A stretch of 64,000 nucleotides of DNA from Oxalobacteraceae bacterium. GTDB taxonomy: Bacteria; Pseudomonadota; Gammaproteobacteria; Burkholderiales; Burkholderiaceae_D. The position numbers and the translations under genes were made by a program. The stretch's first letter is position 1. Every line of letters starts with the position of its first letter. Positions 39,431 to 48,483 of this stretch are shown here, piece after piece. Below the pieces are notes generated by a model, which did not search any database, had not been told where the DNA came from, and saw only the letters and a program-made list of their open reading frames with translations. The stretch lies in NCBI GenBank assembly GCA_900299005.1, contig OMID01000060.1, positions 19,790 through 83,789 on the forward strand, written 5' to 3'.

Positions 39431-40636
39431 TCAGCCGGAAAATTTTTCCAGGGCTTCACGGAGCTCGCGGTGTGTTCTCGCGGCGATCTCCAGAGGCACA
39501 CCTTGTATAGCCGCTTCCCAGGATTGCCGAAGTGCGGCCACACCCGCGGCAATGCCCCCCGGGTGGGCGAACAGCCCGCCGCCGGCAAGGAAAATAAGAT
39601 CGGTCGATTGCAGCGCTGTCCATGTCCCGGGCGCCTGCCTGACGGTTTGTCCTGACGAAAAGACGGGCATCACCGTGCAGGGTTTATGCGGGAACATGGG
39701 AGTCAGACAGGCGCGTGCCGAGGCGATCACACTGCTGTCACTCTCCCGAAACTTGTTTGCCAGACCGTTCACATGCATCTGATCAGCGCCGGCCAGTCGC
39801 CACAGCTTTTGCCAAGCCAGGTAAGACCATCCAGCCTGTAAATAGCCCCAACCGTTGCGATGCGCGTGAATCGGCAATTGGGCATGCTTGCGGAATGCAT
39901 TGAATCCGGTCATGCCGACCGAGTTCAGGCTCAGCATCGTCAGAGTGCCGCCCATCGACAGCACCAGATCGTGCCGGCGCTTCATCTCATCGAGCTCGCC
40001 GGTCAGATTGAACGCGTACATTACTTTCTTACCTTGCCGATCAGCGTGGCGATTGATCACGTGCATGACCTTGCGTACCCGCTCGTCGAAAGGACAGGCA
40101 GGCCCATCCGCTTGTAATTCGTCATCCTTGATGAAATCCACGCCTGCAGCACAGAGCTGATCGACCAATTCTGCGGTGCCGTCTGCTGATAGTCCGACGG
40201 AAGGTTTGATAATCGTGCCGATCAGAGGACCCGATGCCACACCCGAAAGCGCCCGGGTGCCGGCGATGCCGAAGGCCGGGCCGGGATAGGCGGCAGCAAA
40301 TTCGTTCGGCAGCTCGATATCCATCAGGCGCAGCCCTGCGGCGGGTTTCAGTTCGAACAGATTGCCGGCGACGGTAGCCATCAAATTCGGCAGCGATGCG
40401 CCAAAATTTTCTAGCGGCCATGAGAGTTTCAGCAAGTAGCGCTTGTGATCAGGCGGTGCCGATGTCTCTAGCGGCGTAATCTCCCAGGTCGCAGCGGCGC
40501 GAGCTTTGAGTGCCTCGTCTTCACCCGGAACAGGCACAAAGGTGCCGGATGATTGCTCGCCGGCGATGATGTCTGCGGCACGTTCAGGCGCAAACGCCGT
40601 GTCGAGATGATAGGTGGCGTGAACACGAGAGACCAT
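39431..40636 (-). CDS. RuBisCO large-subunit-like protein (form IV RLP)
   Basis: 'GTIIKPSVGL', 'GVDFIKDDELQ', 'HAHRNGWG', 'MHVNGLANKF', 'FLAGGGLFAHPGG'. Confidence 0.88.
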   Translation of the reverse strand: MVSRVHATYHLDTAFAPERAADIIAGEQSSGTFVPVPGEDEALKARAAATWEITPLETSAPPDHKRYLLKLSWPLENFGASLPNLMATVAGNLFELKPAAGLRLMDIELPNEFAAAYPGPAFGIAGTRALSGVASGPLIGTIIKPSVGLSADGTAELVDQLCAAGVDFIKDDELQADGPACPFDERVRKVMHVINRHADRQGKKVMYAFNLTGELDEMKRRHDLVLSMGGTLTMLSLNSVGMTGFNAFRKHAQLPIHAHRNGWGYLQAGWSYLAWQKLWRLAGADQMHVNGLANKFRESDSSVIASARACLTPMFPHKPCTVMPVFSSGQTVRQAPGTWTALQSTDLIFLAGGGLFAHPGGIAAGVAALRQSWEAAIQGVPLEIAARTHRELREALEKFSG

Positions 40637-40690
40637 GATGCATCGATGCGGGAATGTGGTCAGAGCGAACAGCTCAGATAAGCGGCACGA

Positions 40691-41455
40691 TCAGATGCCG
40701 CGCGCCCCGGAGGCAAGAAAGCCACCATCTACCGGCATCGAGATACCCGTGATGTAGGACGCCTGATCGGATGCGAGAAAGGCGACTACGGCAGCGATCT
40801 CGGAGACTGTCCCGTAACGGTTCATCGGTATGGCGCTGGAATATTCCTGTTTGAATTTTTCGGTGTGCAGAACGCGGGTGAACGGCGTATCTACCGGACC
40901 CGGTGAGACCGCGTTAGCGGTAATGCCATGCTCGGCGAGTTCGACGGCCATCTGACGCGTGAGCGCGATGACCGCGCCTTTCGAGGTGCCGTAGGCAGTG
41001 CGTCCGGTGCCCACTGCACGCATACCGGCAACGGAAGCAATGTTGATGATGCGTCCCCACTTTTCTTGCACCATCATGCGAGCCGCATGCTGGCTGCACA
41101 GAAGCGTCCCTGTGACGTTGACGTTCATGGTGTACTCGAAGTGGTCCAGCGGATACTCGAGGAAAGGGTATACCTTGGCCAGCCCCGCGCTGTTGACCAG
41201 TACGTCACAGCGGCCGAAGTCCTTGCGGATGCTGTCGAAGGCCGCAGTGACCGACGCCGCATTGCCGACGTCAATCTCGACGGTGCTGACGGAGAGGCCT
41301 TGCTGAGTCAGTTCGCTCGCCGTCTGTTGGGCGGCTGCGGTGTCGCGGTCTGCGATAACGACGTGGTGGCCGGATGCGGCGAGTTGTGCGACGGATTCGC
41401 CCCCAATGCCCATGGCACCGCCGGTAACGACGGCAACGCGTTGCTTATGCATCAT
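40691..41455 (-). CDS. Short-chain dehydrogenase/reductase (SDR)
   Basis: 'VVTGGAMGIGGESVAQLA', 'YGTSKGAVIALTRQMAVELAEHGITANAVSPGPVDT'. Confidence 0.88.
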   Translation of the reverse strand: MMHKQRVAVVTGGAMGIGGESVAQLAASGHHVVIADRDTAAAQQTASELTQQGLSVSTVEIDVGNAASVTAAFDSIRKDFGRCDVLVNSAGLAKVYPFLEYPLDHFEYTMNVNVTGTLLCSQHAARMMVQEKWGRIINIASVAGMRAVGTGRTAYGTSKGAVIALTRQMAVELAEHGITANAVSPGPVDTPFTRVLHTEKFKQEYSSAIPMNRYGTVSEIAAVVAFLASDQASYITGISMPVDGGFLASGARGI

Positions 41456-41495
41456 GTCCCCTGCGCGGATCGTGTCCGCTTATTGTTTTTTTAAG

Positions 41496-41616
41496 AGGCC
41501 CTATCAAAATGCCGCTGGCTGCGTTGGGGGTGCCCTAACGTACCTCTGTACTGTCTTCGGCGTCCCCGCCTTGCCAGCGATCGCGCTGCTTCGCCGCGCT
41601 CATTTTGATAGAGCCT
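41496..41616. repeat. MITE-like element, repeat family 2 copy A
   Basis: Terminal inverted repeats AGGCCCTATCAAAATG / CATTTTGATAGAGCCT (15 of 16 matching). Confidence 0.65.
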
Positions 41617-41734
41617 ATAAGTCCGTAGTCCGATGCATGAAACCCGCCGCTATGAGGTACGGTACCGTGTCTCTTGCGATAGCAGACCATACCACAACGA
41701 AGGCACGGGACAAAGAGGTGGCGGGGACGATCAG

Positions 41735-42498
41735 TCCTCGCGCACGACGCGGAACCCGCCGCCGCGGCTGCTGTAGCGAATTTCGGAAGAGAACTTCGTT
41801 CGCACCGACGACCCCACGGAGGCGGGCTTGCTGTACCAGGTGCCGCCGCGCACGACGCGCTGTCCGCAATCGCCGCTGGTCCAGGCGCTGCCATCCTCCG
41901 GAGCGCCCACATAGCTGGCGTTCCAGCAGTCATCTGTCCACTCCCAGACATTGCCGTACATGTCGTAGAGCCCGAAATCATTCGGCTTGCGCTGACCGAC
42001 CGGATGGGTAGTCTCCTCCGAGTTGTCATCGAACCAGGCATACTCGGCGAGTTGTCCCTGACCGAAGTAGTAGTCGCTCTTGCTGCCTGCGCGCGCGGCA
42101 TATTCCCATTCGGCTTCCGTTGGAAGCCGGTAGCGTTTACCGGTCTTTTCCGAGAGCTTGCGGGTGAATTCGCGCGCGAGCTTCCAGGTGACTTGTTCAA
42201 CGGGGTGGTTGCCGCCTTTGAACTGGGCAGGACGAGAACCCATGATCGACCACCATTCATCCTGCGTGACTTCGAATTTGCCGATGGCGAAAGCTTTGAT
42301 GTTGACCGGATGCGCGGGCTGCGCGGTATCGTCTGCGGCCTTGCTCGACCCCATCACGAAACTGCCGGCGGGCAGGGAGATCATCTCTGGGCAATCGGGA
42401 CAATCCCGGGAGACAGCGGGCTGTGCGGCGTGGACTGCGGTGGGCAGAGCAAGAGAAAAAAGACTGAACCCTACGATTGTTTTAATCTTGTTATTCAT
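41735..42498 (-). CDS. Exported SUMF1/FGE-fold protein, not a canonical sulfatase activator
   Basis: 'LPAGSFVMGSSKA', 'EVTQDEWWSIMG', 'RLPTEAEWEYAARAG', 'MYGNVWEWTDDC', 'VVRGGTWYSKPASVGSSVRT'. Confidence 0.82.
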
Positions 42499-42675
42499 GA
42501 GGCAGTTACGGGTGAAGCAAGCGCGGAATAACGCGCCGAGCGATGGAAATAGCGATGGAAATAGCGACCAAAGGCGATACGATAGCAGGTATTTGATAGC
42601 GGGTATTTTTTACCCGCATGATAATGTCCCGCGCTCGAGTGATTCGCGCTCGCGTCATTGATTGGCGCCCACACA

Positions 42676-42785
42676 ATGTCGCGGGTGGTGGTCTTGGGGG
42701 CGTCTTGGCGTACGTCGCTACTGTCTGCGACGACCCCGCCCAGCCAGCGACCGCGCCACTTCGCAGTACTCGTTTTTCAGGGCTT
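42676..42785. repeat. Dispersed repeat family 2, copy C
   Basis: TTGGGGGCGTCTTGGCGTACGTCGCTACTGTCTGCGACGACCCCGCCCAGCCAGCGACCGCGC... Confidence 0.55.
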
Positions 42786-42829
42786 CTTGTTAACTGATCA
42801 GATTAATTCAAGAAAAGTAGGAGGAAACA

Positions 42830-43138
42830 ATGAAACGCACGGGTATGGCTTTGCTGCTGGCGAGTGCTTGTCTCTCTGTGACTGCGGCACCCTATCCGCT
42901 AGGGACGATGACCTGCGCGGATATGGGTCGCTTTGCGTCGGAGGCCCAGGGTTGGCGCGAAGCCGGAATGAAGCGTGAAGAGGCGTTTGATCGGCTCGAG
43001 ACCCGTAGCTTCAACGATCCGGTCGAGAAGAAAAATCTTGAAAGAGTGCTGGCCATGGTGTTTGGCAGTTATGGCAAGGCATGGACAATCGAGAGTGCTG
43101 GCAATGCTATCCGCTCGGATTGTCAGGCGGGACGCTAG
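42830..43138 (+). CDS. Small exported protein of unknown function
   Basis: AGGAGG-like RBS; signal MKRTGMALLLASACLSVTA. Confidence 0.6.
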   Translation: MKRTGMALLLASACLSVTAAPYPLGTMTCADMGRFASEAQGWREAGMKREEAFDRLETRSFNDPVEKKNLERVLAMVFGSYGKAWTIESAGNAIRSDCQAGR

Positions 43139-43270
43139 GGAAGCGCTCATTAATTTAAACGCTGCACGATTTCTCCTTTGAGAATGAGCTGCAAGCCTGT
43201 AATGTGGCAGGCTCCCGCGTCGCGCCGGGCTGCGGGATCGTCGTAACACGGGGGTTTTCCAGCGTCCCCG
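43138..43270. repeat. Dispersed repeat family 1, copy 2
   Basis: GGGAAGCGCTCATTAATTTAAAC...GTGGCAGGCTCCCGCGTCGCGCCG...CAGCGTCCCC. Confidence 0.55.
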
Positions 43271-43867
43271 AAAGAACCGATCTGCTCGGTTCGCTGGCGG
43301 CATCGTCGCCTTACCATCGCCCGAATGAGCCAAATTCACGGCGATAACCCCTCGACCGACAGGGCCAAGTTGATCTCCTACCGGCGGCGCCTTGCATATT
43401 TTGTTAATGCCCTTCTTTTAAATATAAAAACACATTTGCGTGCAGTAGCAGAACGCTGCGCCGCAAAACAGGGCGGCATTTTTGCTGGCAAAGCGCACAT
43501 TTTTCGTCGGATTTACACTAGCTTGCGTCGCTAAGTGATTGATGTGGATGGGCATGATCAGATGGCCCGCTTATTTGGCGCTGCAAAAAAAAAGATGGTC
43601 ACCGATGGCGATTCCTTCCTCGCCTACAGTTCTCCCTGTGCCCATGCGTCACCGGCCCAGGCCAGAGTGCGAGCTTGCCAGAAAAAAAATCAAGGCCAGA
43701 TACAAAAGAATGGCTTGTTTGAATATAGTTTGAAACGTATATTTCATCCGTCACCGTAGTTTCACCGGATTAAATGTTGGTTTCACGGGGCAGGCGACCG
43801 TGGCTGACTGGGTGAGCGGGACTCACTAGAACGATAAAAAGCGTAAGTCTAATTGGAGGAAACAACG

Positions 43868-45613
43868 ATGAAGAATGGTGTCAACACCAAACTGAAGGTA
43901 GTGGCTGGCTCTCTGATGTTGGCCGGTGCCGCAGTCGCCGTCGCGGGCGACGTCACTTGGAACCGTCTCCTGAATGCGCACAACGACCCCAACAACTGGC
44001 TGATGTATCACCAGTCGTTCAATGGTTATCACCATAGCGGACTGGACCAGATCAATACATCGAACGTGAAGAATCTCGGCGTCGCCTGGATTCACACGCC
44101 GAATGCCACCAAGCGTGGTATCCAGTCGTTCCCGCTGGCAGTGGATGGCATCCTGTACTACACCTCTGCTTCGGGCAAGGTGTGGGCACTGGACGGCACC
44201 AACGGCAAAGCCATCTGGAGCTACCAGGCCAAGCTCGACAATGAGCGCGGCGAAGGTACGTTCTACAACCCGTACAACCGTGGTATCGCTATCGGTCACG
44301 GCAAGGTTTACCTTGGCACCGTTGACGGTCGCGTGATCGCGCTCGACCAGAAGACCGGCAAGCCCGTCTGGGACAAGATGGTCATGACCGTCGAGAAGGG
44401 CAACAAGGGCTTTACTGGCGCTCCGCTGGTTGTGAAAGACAAGGTCATTATCGGTTCCAACGGTGGTGAGCTGTCCGGCTGCTGCGGCCCGATCTTCGGC
44501 ATCAACGCCGAGACTGGCGACACCGTATGGCAGTTCGACACCATCGGTGGCGACGAGCGCTCACGTGCCTCCTGGGGCAATGACTCCTGGAAGACTGGTG
44601 GCGGCGGTGGCTGGATGACCGGCCAGTACGATCCCAAGACCAACTCGGTCTGGTGGGGTACTGCAAACCCAGCGCCTGACTACGACTACTCTGGCGACAA
44701 GTGGAAGACCGAGGGCGCACGTCCTGGTGACAACCTCTACAGCTCGTCGGTCGTAGTTCTGGATCCGGACACTGGCAAGCTGAAGTCCTATTTCCAGGAA
44801 ATGCCTCACGATGCCTGGGATTTCGACAGCGCCGTGGGTGAGTTCATGCGCATCTCGAAGAATGGCAAGGACTATGTCGTTCACCCGAACAAGGGCGGCA
44901 TTATCTTCGTCTACAACGGTGCTAACGTCGGCGGTGGCAATAAGCTCGACGTCGAGAACGCCTACATGATCGATGACGGTACCTTCAACTACATCAAAGG
45001 CGTATCGCCCAAGGGTGAGCTGATCGGACGCGTCGATTTCACCGAGGGCAAGTTCCCGAACATGTGCCCCGCGATCGATGGCTCGGTGTCGTGGAATGCC
45101 GGTTCCTACAGCCCCAAAACGGGCCTGATGTACAAGGCCACGCAGCAGTGGTGCTTCGACCTCGAAGTGGTGAAGGCAGATCGTCCGAAGGACTTCTCTG
45201 GCCAGAACTACTTCGGCGCATCGTGGACCGCGACGCATCCGAAGGGCAAGCAGGCGTACGGCACCATTCAGGCACGTGACCCGATCAGCGGCAAGATGGC
45301 ATGGCGCGTCGAGTACAAGTACCCTGTACTCGCTTCGCTGCTCTCGACCAAGGGCGACCTCGTGTTCGTCCCAGGCGCTGATGGCGTATTCCAGGCACTG
45401 GATGCGAAGACCGGCAAGGAACTGTGGAGCCACAACAATGGCCTCGGTCACCACGGTGGCGTGATCTCCTACACCGCGAAGGGCAAGCAGTATGTGGCCG
45501 TCGTGACTGGCTGGGGTAGCCACGTTGCTGGTAACTACGGTCCGCTGTTTGGCTCACCATTCAGCGAAATGCCGACGGATAACGGTCAGCTGATCGTTTT
45601 CGCACTGAAGTAA
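43868..45613 (+). CDS. PQQ-dependent alcohol dehydrogenase 2, lanthanide-type motif, vicinal Cys next to the catalytic Glu
   Basis: 'NGGELSGCCGPIFG', 'GTANPAPDYD', 'HDAWDFDSAVG'; signal peptide; GGAGG RBS. Confidence 0.92.
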   Translation: MKNGVNTKLKVVAGSLMLAGAAVAVAGDVTWNRLLNAHNDPNNWLMYHQSFNGYHHSGLDQINTSNVKNLGVAWIHTPNATKRGIQSFPLAVDGILYYTSASGKVWALDGTNGKAIWSYQAKLDNERGEGTFYNPYNRGIAIGHGKVYLGTVDGRVIALDQKTGKPVWDKMVMTVEKGNKGFTGAPLVVKDKVIIGSNGGELSGCCGPIFGINAETGDTVWQFDTIGGDERSRASWGNDSWKTGGGGGWMTGQYDPKTNSVWWGTANPAPDYDYSGDKWKTEGARPGDNLYSSSVVVLDPDTGKLKSYFQEMPHDAWDFDSAVGEFMRISKNGKDYVVHPNKGGIIFVYNGANVGGGNKLDVENAYMIDDGTFNYIKGVSPKGELIGRVDFTEGKFPNMCPAIDGSVSWNAGSYSPKTGLMYKATQQWCFDLEVVKADRPKDFSGQNYFGASWTATHPKGKQAYGTIQARDPISGKMAWRVEYKYPVLASLLSTKGDLVFVPGADGVFQALDAKTGKELWSHNNGLGHHGGVISYTAKGKQYVAVVTGWGSHVAGNYGPLFGSPFSEMPTDNGQLIVFALK

Positions 45614-45625
45614 TCTGTGTGATGG

Positions 45626-45660
45626 AAAAGCGGGAAGTGAAAACTTCCCGCTTTTTTTTT
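45626..45660 (+). terminator. Rho-independent terminator after PQQ-ADH2
   Basis: AAAAGCGGGAAGT-GAAA-ACTTCCCGCTTTTTTTTT. Confidence 0.9.
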
Positions 45661-45786
45661 GCTCGGCTGCCCGAGCGCAGGTCCGAGCGGTGCCGGCAAC
45701 GATGGCGGCCGCATCCCTTATAATATTGCTCCGTGAGTGTCGCTAACACGATAACAAAACAATAAGTTTGAACCATTGGAGTTGAA

Positions 45787-46116
45787 ATGAGTAACATGTA
45801 TCGCGGCATCAAGGCCTTGGGCCTGGTTGCTATGGCAGGTCTTCTGAACGCCCCCGCATTCGCGCAAGATTCACAGGAAATCTCTCCTGAAGACGCAAAG
45901 AAGCTATTTGCAGCTAGTTGTAGCTGGTGTCATGGAAATTTCGGCATGAAGGCTGGCAAGGGTGGCCCCAAGCTGGCAGGCACGTCCAAAGACGAAGAGG
46001 GTGTTTACAACACCATCGTCAAAGGGCAAGGCGCCATGCCAAGCTTCAAGAACACATTGACGGAAGTCCAGGCGCGCGCACTGGCAAAATACATCAAGTC
46101 GCTGCCAAACGAGTGA
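45787..46116 (+). CDS. Monoheme cytochrome c
   Basis: Signal peptide; 'FAASCSWCHGNFGMKAGKGGPKLAG...AMPSFKNTLTEVQARALAKYIKSL'. Confidence 0.88.
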   Translation: MSNMYRGIKALGLVAMAGLLNAPAFAQDSQEISPEDAKKLFAASCSWCHGNFGMKAGKGGPKLAGTSKDEEGVYNTIVKGQGAMPSFKNTLTEVQARALAKYIKSLPNE

Positions 46117-46151
46117 TACCTGATCATCACGGACAGCGGCGCTGAGACACG

Positions 46152-46179
46152 ACCCTGCGCGAAGACGCGCAGGGTTTTT
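46152..46179 (+). terminator. Rho-independent terminator after cytochrome c
   Basis: ACCCTGCGCG-AAGA-CGCGCAGGGTTTTT. Confidence 0.88.
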
Positions 46180-46187
46180 CTGGTACT

Positions 46188-46586
46188 TCAGTCGTCTTTG
46201 TTGAATACCAGTTTGGCAACCGCGCCGTCGAATTTGCCGCCACCATCGAGCACGCGGCCATCGCGCTTGTTCTTCAGCGAGACAGCAAAATTCGCGCTGC
46301 CCTTGCTGGGCACGGCGAAGCTTAGTGTCTCGCCATCGAAGGCAAGGCGTGCCACGTCGATGTCGTGGTCGCCAAATTCATCAGTGAGATTGGTGAAACT
46401 GATGTGCCCACGATTTTCTTTTTCCAGCACGAGCGTGGCCTTGCCGCTGCTCATGCCGATGTACCAGACGCCAGACCACTTGCCTTGCAGCGCCGCCAAA
46501 TCTGCGGCACCGGTGGTGGCTGATGTAATGAGCAGTGATAGTGATAGCGCCAGCGCACCGGAACGCCACCGTGTGATTGCTTGCAT
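46188..46586 (-). CDS. Exported hypothetical protein
   Basis: Signal MQAITRWRSGALALSLSLLITSATTGAADLAALQGKWSG. Confidence 0.55.
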   Translation of the reverse strand: MQAITRWRSGALALSLSLLITSATTGAADLAALQGKWSGVWYIGMSSGKATLVLEKENRGHISFTNLTDEFGDHDIDVARLAFDGETLSFAVPSKGSANFAVSLKNKRDGRVLDGGGKFDGAVAKLVFNKDD

Positions 46587-46625
46587 GAAGTTTCCCTCCC
46601 ACCCATTCACTTGACAAAATACCCC

Positions 46626-47069
46626 ATGAAAAAAATTTCACAGCGCACCCTGATCCCCATGGGCATGTCATTGTTGTTATTGCTGGCCACGCAGTTTGCG
46701 CCGGCACAGGCCGTTGAGATCAAGCTCCAACGACAAGGTGAGTATACCTTCATCACGGGTGGCCTTAGTGATGAGGAGACAGCCTTCCTGGACGCGCAGT
46801 CGCCCAAGTTCCCGATACAGCTGACCTTCCGCAGTGGTGGCCAGACTCAGGGTGTCAAGGATGTGACGGTCAGGGTTCGCAATGTCCGGGGCGAGGTCGA
46901 TGTCGAGACGGTGGCACGCGGGCCTTACCTGTACATTAACCCCCCTGCCAGCGGGCGTTTCACGATTGAGGCAGAATTAGGAGAAGAAAAGCTGACCATG
47001 ACCAGGGACCTGGTCGGCAGGCGCTATTTGCACCTGCTCTTCGAATTCGGCCGCGCCAAGAAGGAATAA
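46626..47069 (+). CDS. Exported hypothetical protein
   Basis: Signal MKKISQRTLIPMGMSLLLLLATQFAPAQA. Confidence 0.6.
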   Translation: MKKISQRTLIPMGMSLLLLLATQFAPAQAVEIKLQRQGEYTFITGGLSDEETAFLDAQSPKFPIQLTFRSGGQTQGVKDVTVRVRNVRGEVDVETVARGPYLYINPPASGRFTIEAELGEEKLTMTRDLVGRRYLHLLFEFGRAKKE

Positions 47070-47114
47070 CCCGCCAAGATTCGGGTTGCCCCAAGGTCGC
47101 GGTCTTTCATAGGA

Positions 47115-47732
47115 ATGATCGCGATGCCCGGCAGATTGCCCACGCTGACCTCTGTTGTCCTCACCGCGCTTGCGCTGACCTGTGTATTTGTCAGCGGGAG
47201 TCATGCGGCCGGGCCCAACCCGGCGAACGTCAACCAGCGCATGTACGAAAAGTACAAAAGCGAGCAGCAAAAATTTCTGGATGACTTTGATGGTGCCAGC
47301 ACGCAGCTCGAAATGCACGAATTGCTGCCCGTGCTTTTCAGGACGATACAAAAGCTCTCGCGCTACACGCCACCAACCGAATATCCCGAGCTGATGTATC
47401 TGCCAACACCCGAGCTGAACAAGCTGGCATGCAAGGGCGCCTGCAATGTTCTGGGTCACTACGCCGGCGGCCGCCAGATCTACCTCGACGATCGTCTGAA
47501 ACCGTTGACAAACCTCTTCGATCGATCAGTGCTGTTGCATGAGGCGGTGCACTACCTTCAGGGCCTTCAGGGAAGCCAGTACATCGACCCCTCGGACACC
47601 GCCGACGATGTGCAGAAGTGCCGTCTCTGGTACAGGCGCGAGCGCGAGGCCTACGCCATTCAGGAGGCCTATCTGATTATGGTGTCTAGCCCGGTGCGAG
47701 CCGGTTATTTCCCGGCTCGCGCTCCCTGCTGA
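47115..47732 (+). CDS. Exported protein with HExxH (HEAVH) putative metal-binding motif
   Basis: 'SVLLHEAVHYLQGLQGS...REREAYAIQEAYL'. Confidence 0.6.
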   Translation: MIAMPGRLPTLTSVVLTALALTCVFVSGSHAAGPNPANVNQRMYEKYKSEQQKFLDDFDGASTQLEMHELLPVLFRTIQKLSRYTPPTEYPELMYLPTPELNKLACKGACNVLGHYAGGRQIYLDDRLKPLTNLFDRSVLLHEAVHYLQGLQGSQYIDPSDTADDVQKCRLWYRREREAYAIQEAYLIMVSSPVRAGYFPARAPC

Positions 47733-47736
47733 GGAA

Positions 47737-48240
47737 TCAGGTCTGATTCGATGGCGCGCGCTCGTCCTCGAACTCGCCGTGGTGCCAAGTGCCGCTGAAA
47801 ATCCTGCCGTCCGGCGTGCGCATCTGGCCATGGCCATGCGGATGTCCATCGGCCCACGCTCCTTCATACCAGCTGCCATCTTCGTGTTCGTAGCGGCCCT
47901 TGCCATGCTGGAGGCTGTTCTTCCAGTCACCGGTATACACGCCATCCTTTCGAGTCAGCTTACCTTTGCCCTCGGCCCAGCCCCGCTCCATGTTGCCTTC
48001 ATAGACGTCTCGCTCGACGCCTTTCATGTACCAGGTGAGCTTGCCCTGGCCGTGGGCAAAATTGTTCTTGCAGGGGCCGTTCCAGCTGATGCTTTCGCCA
48101 TCTTGCGGGAAGATGTTGGCCACCTTGCAGCCGCGCTTGTCGGCGATCCATTCCACATCGTTGGCAAGCGTTGTCAATGGCAAGGCAAGCAGAAGAGATA
48201 AACCAAGCCGGTGCACTGATTTTCCGATTGAGTTTTTCAT
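47737..48240 (-). CDS. Exported MORN-repeat protein
   Basis: Signal peptide; 'VYEGNMERGWAEGKGKLTRKDGVYTGDWKNSLQHGKGRYEHEDGSWYEGAW'. Confidence 0.8.
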   Translation of the reverse strand: MKNSIGKSVHRLGLSLLLALPLTTLANDVEWIADKRGCKVANIFPQDGESISWNGPCKNNFAHGQGKLTWYMKGVERDVYEGNMERGWAEGKGKLTRKDGVYTGDWKNSLQHGKGRYEHEDGSWYEGAWADGHPHGHGQMRTPDGRIFSGTWHHGEFEDERAPSNQT

Positions 48241-48483
48241 AGTGATGTCTGTTCAGTAGTCGTGGGGTGGTAAGTTGTCTTGGCCCGATCGCTGGCTGAC
48301 ACATCGCGCTGCGGGCCGTGTGGAGAACCTGTCTCGTTAGGAGCTTGGCAATGCGGCAGCATTGGAAGCAGCACACCGAAGACAGCGCCAAGGTGCAGCG
48401 AAATACGGCCGACAAGGCCAGCGGCCCGACGAGATTTGCTTACGTTACCACCAATGAGAAATTCGCGTGGAAGGGGCCCTGAA

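Noticed and set aside
41496-41616. Rho-independent terminator only
   Set aside because: Inverted ends are about 90 bp apart and related sequences occur elsewhere in the window, so a MITE-like repeat is more likely than a simple terminator
41735-42498. Formylglycine-generating enzyme for sulfatases
   Set aside because: The usual active-site Cys region after RGGSW is WYSKPASVGSSVRT here, without the Cys pair, and there is no sulfatase nearby; kept only as an SUMF1-fold protein
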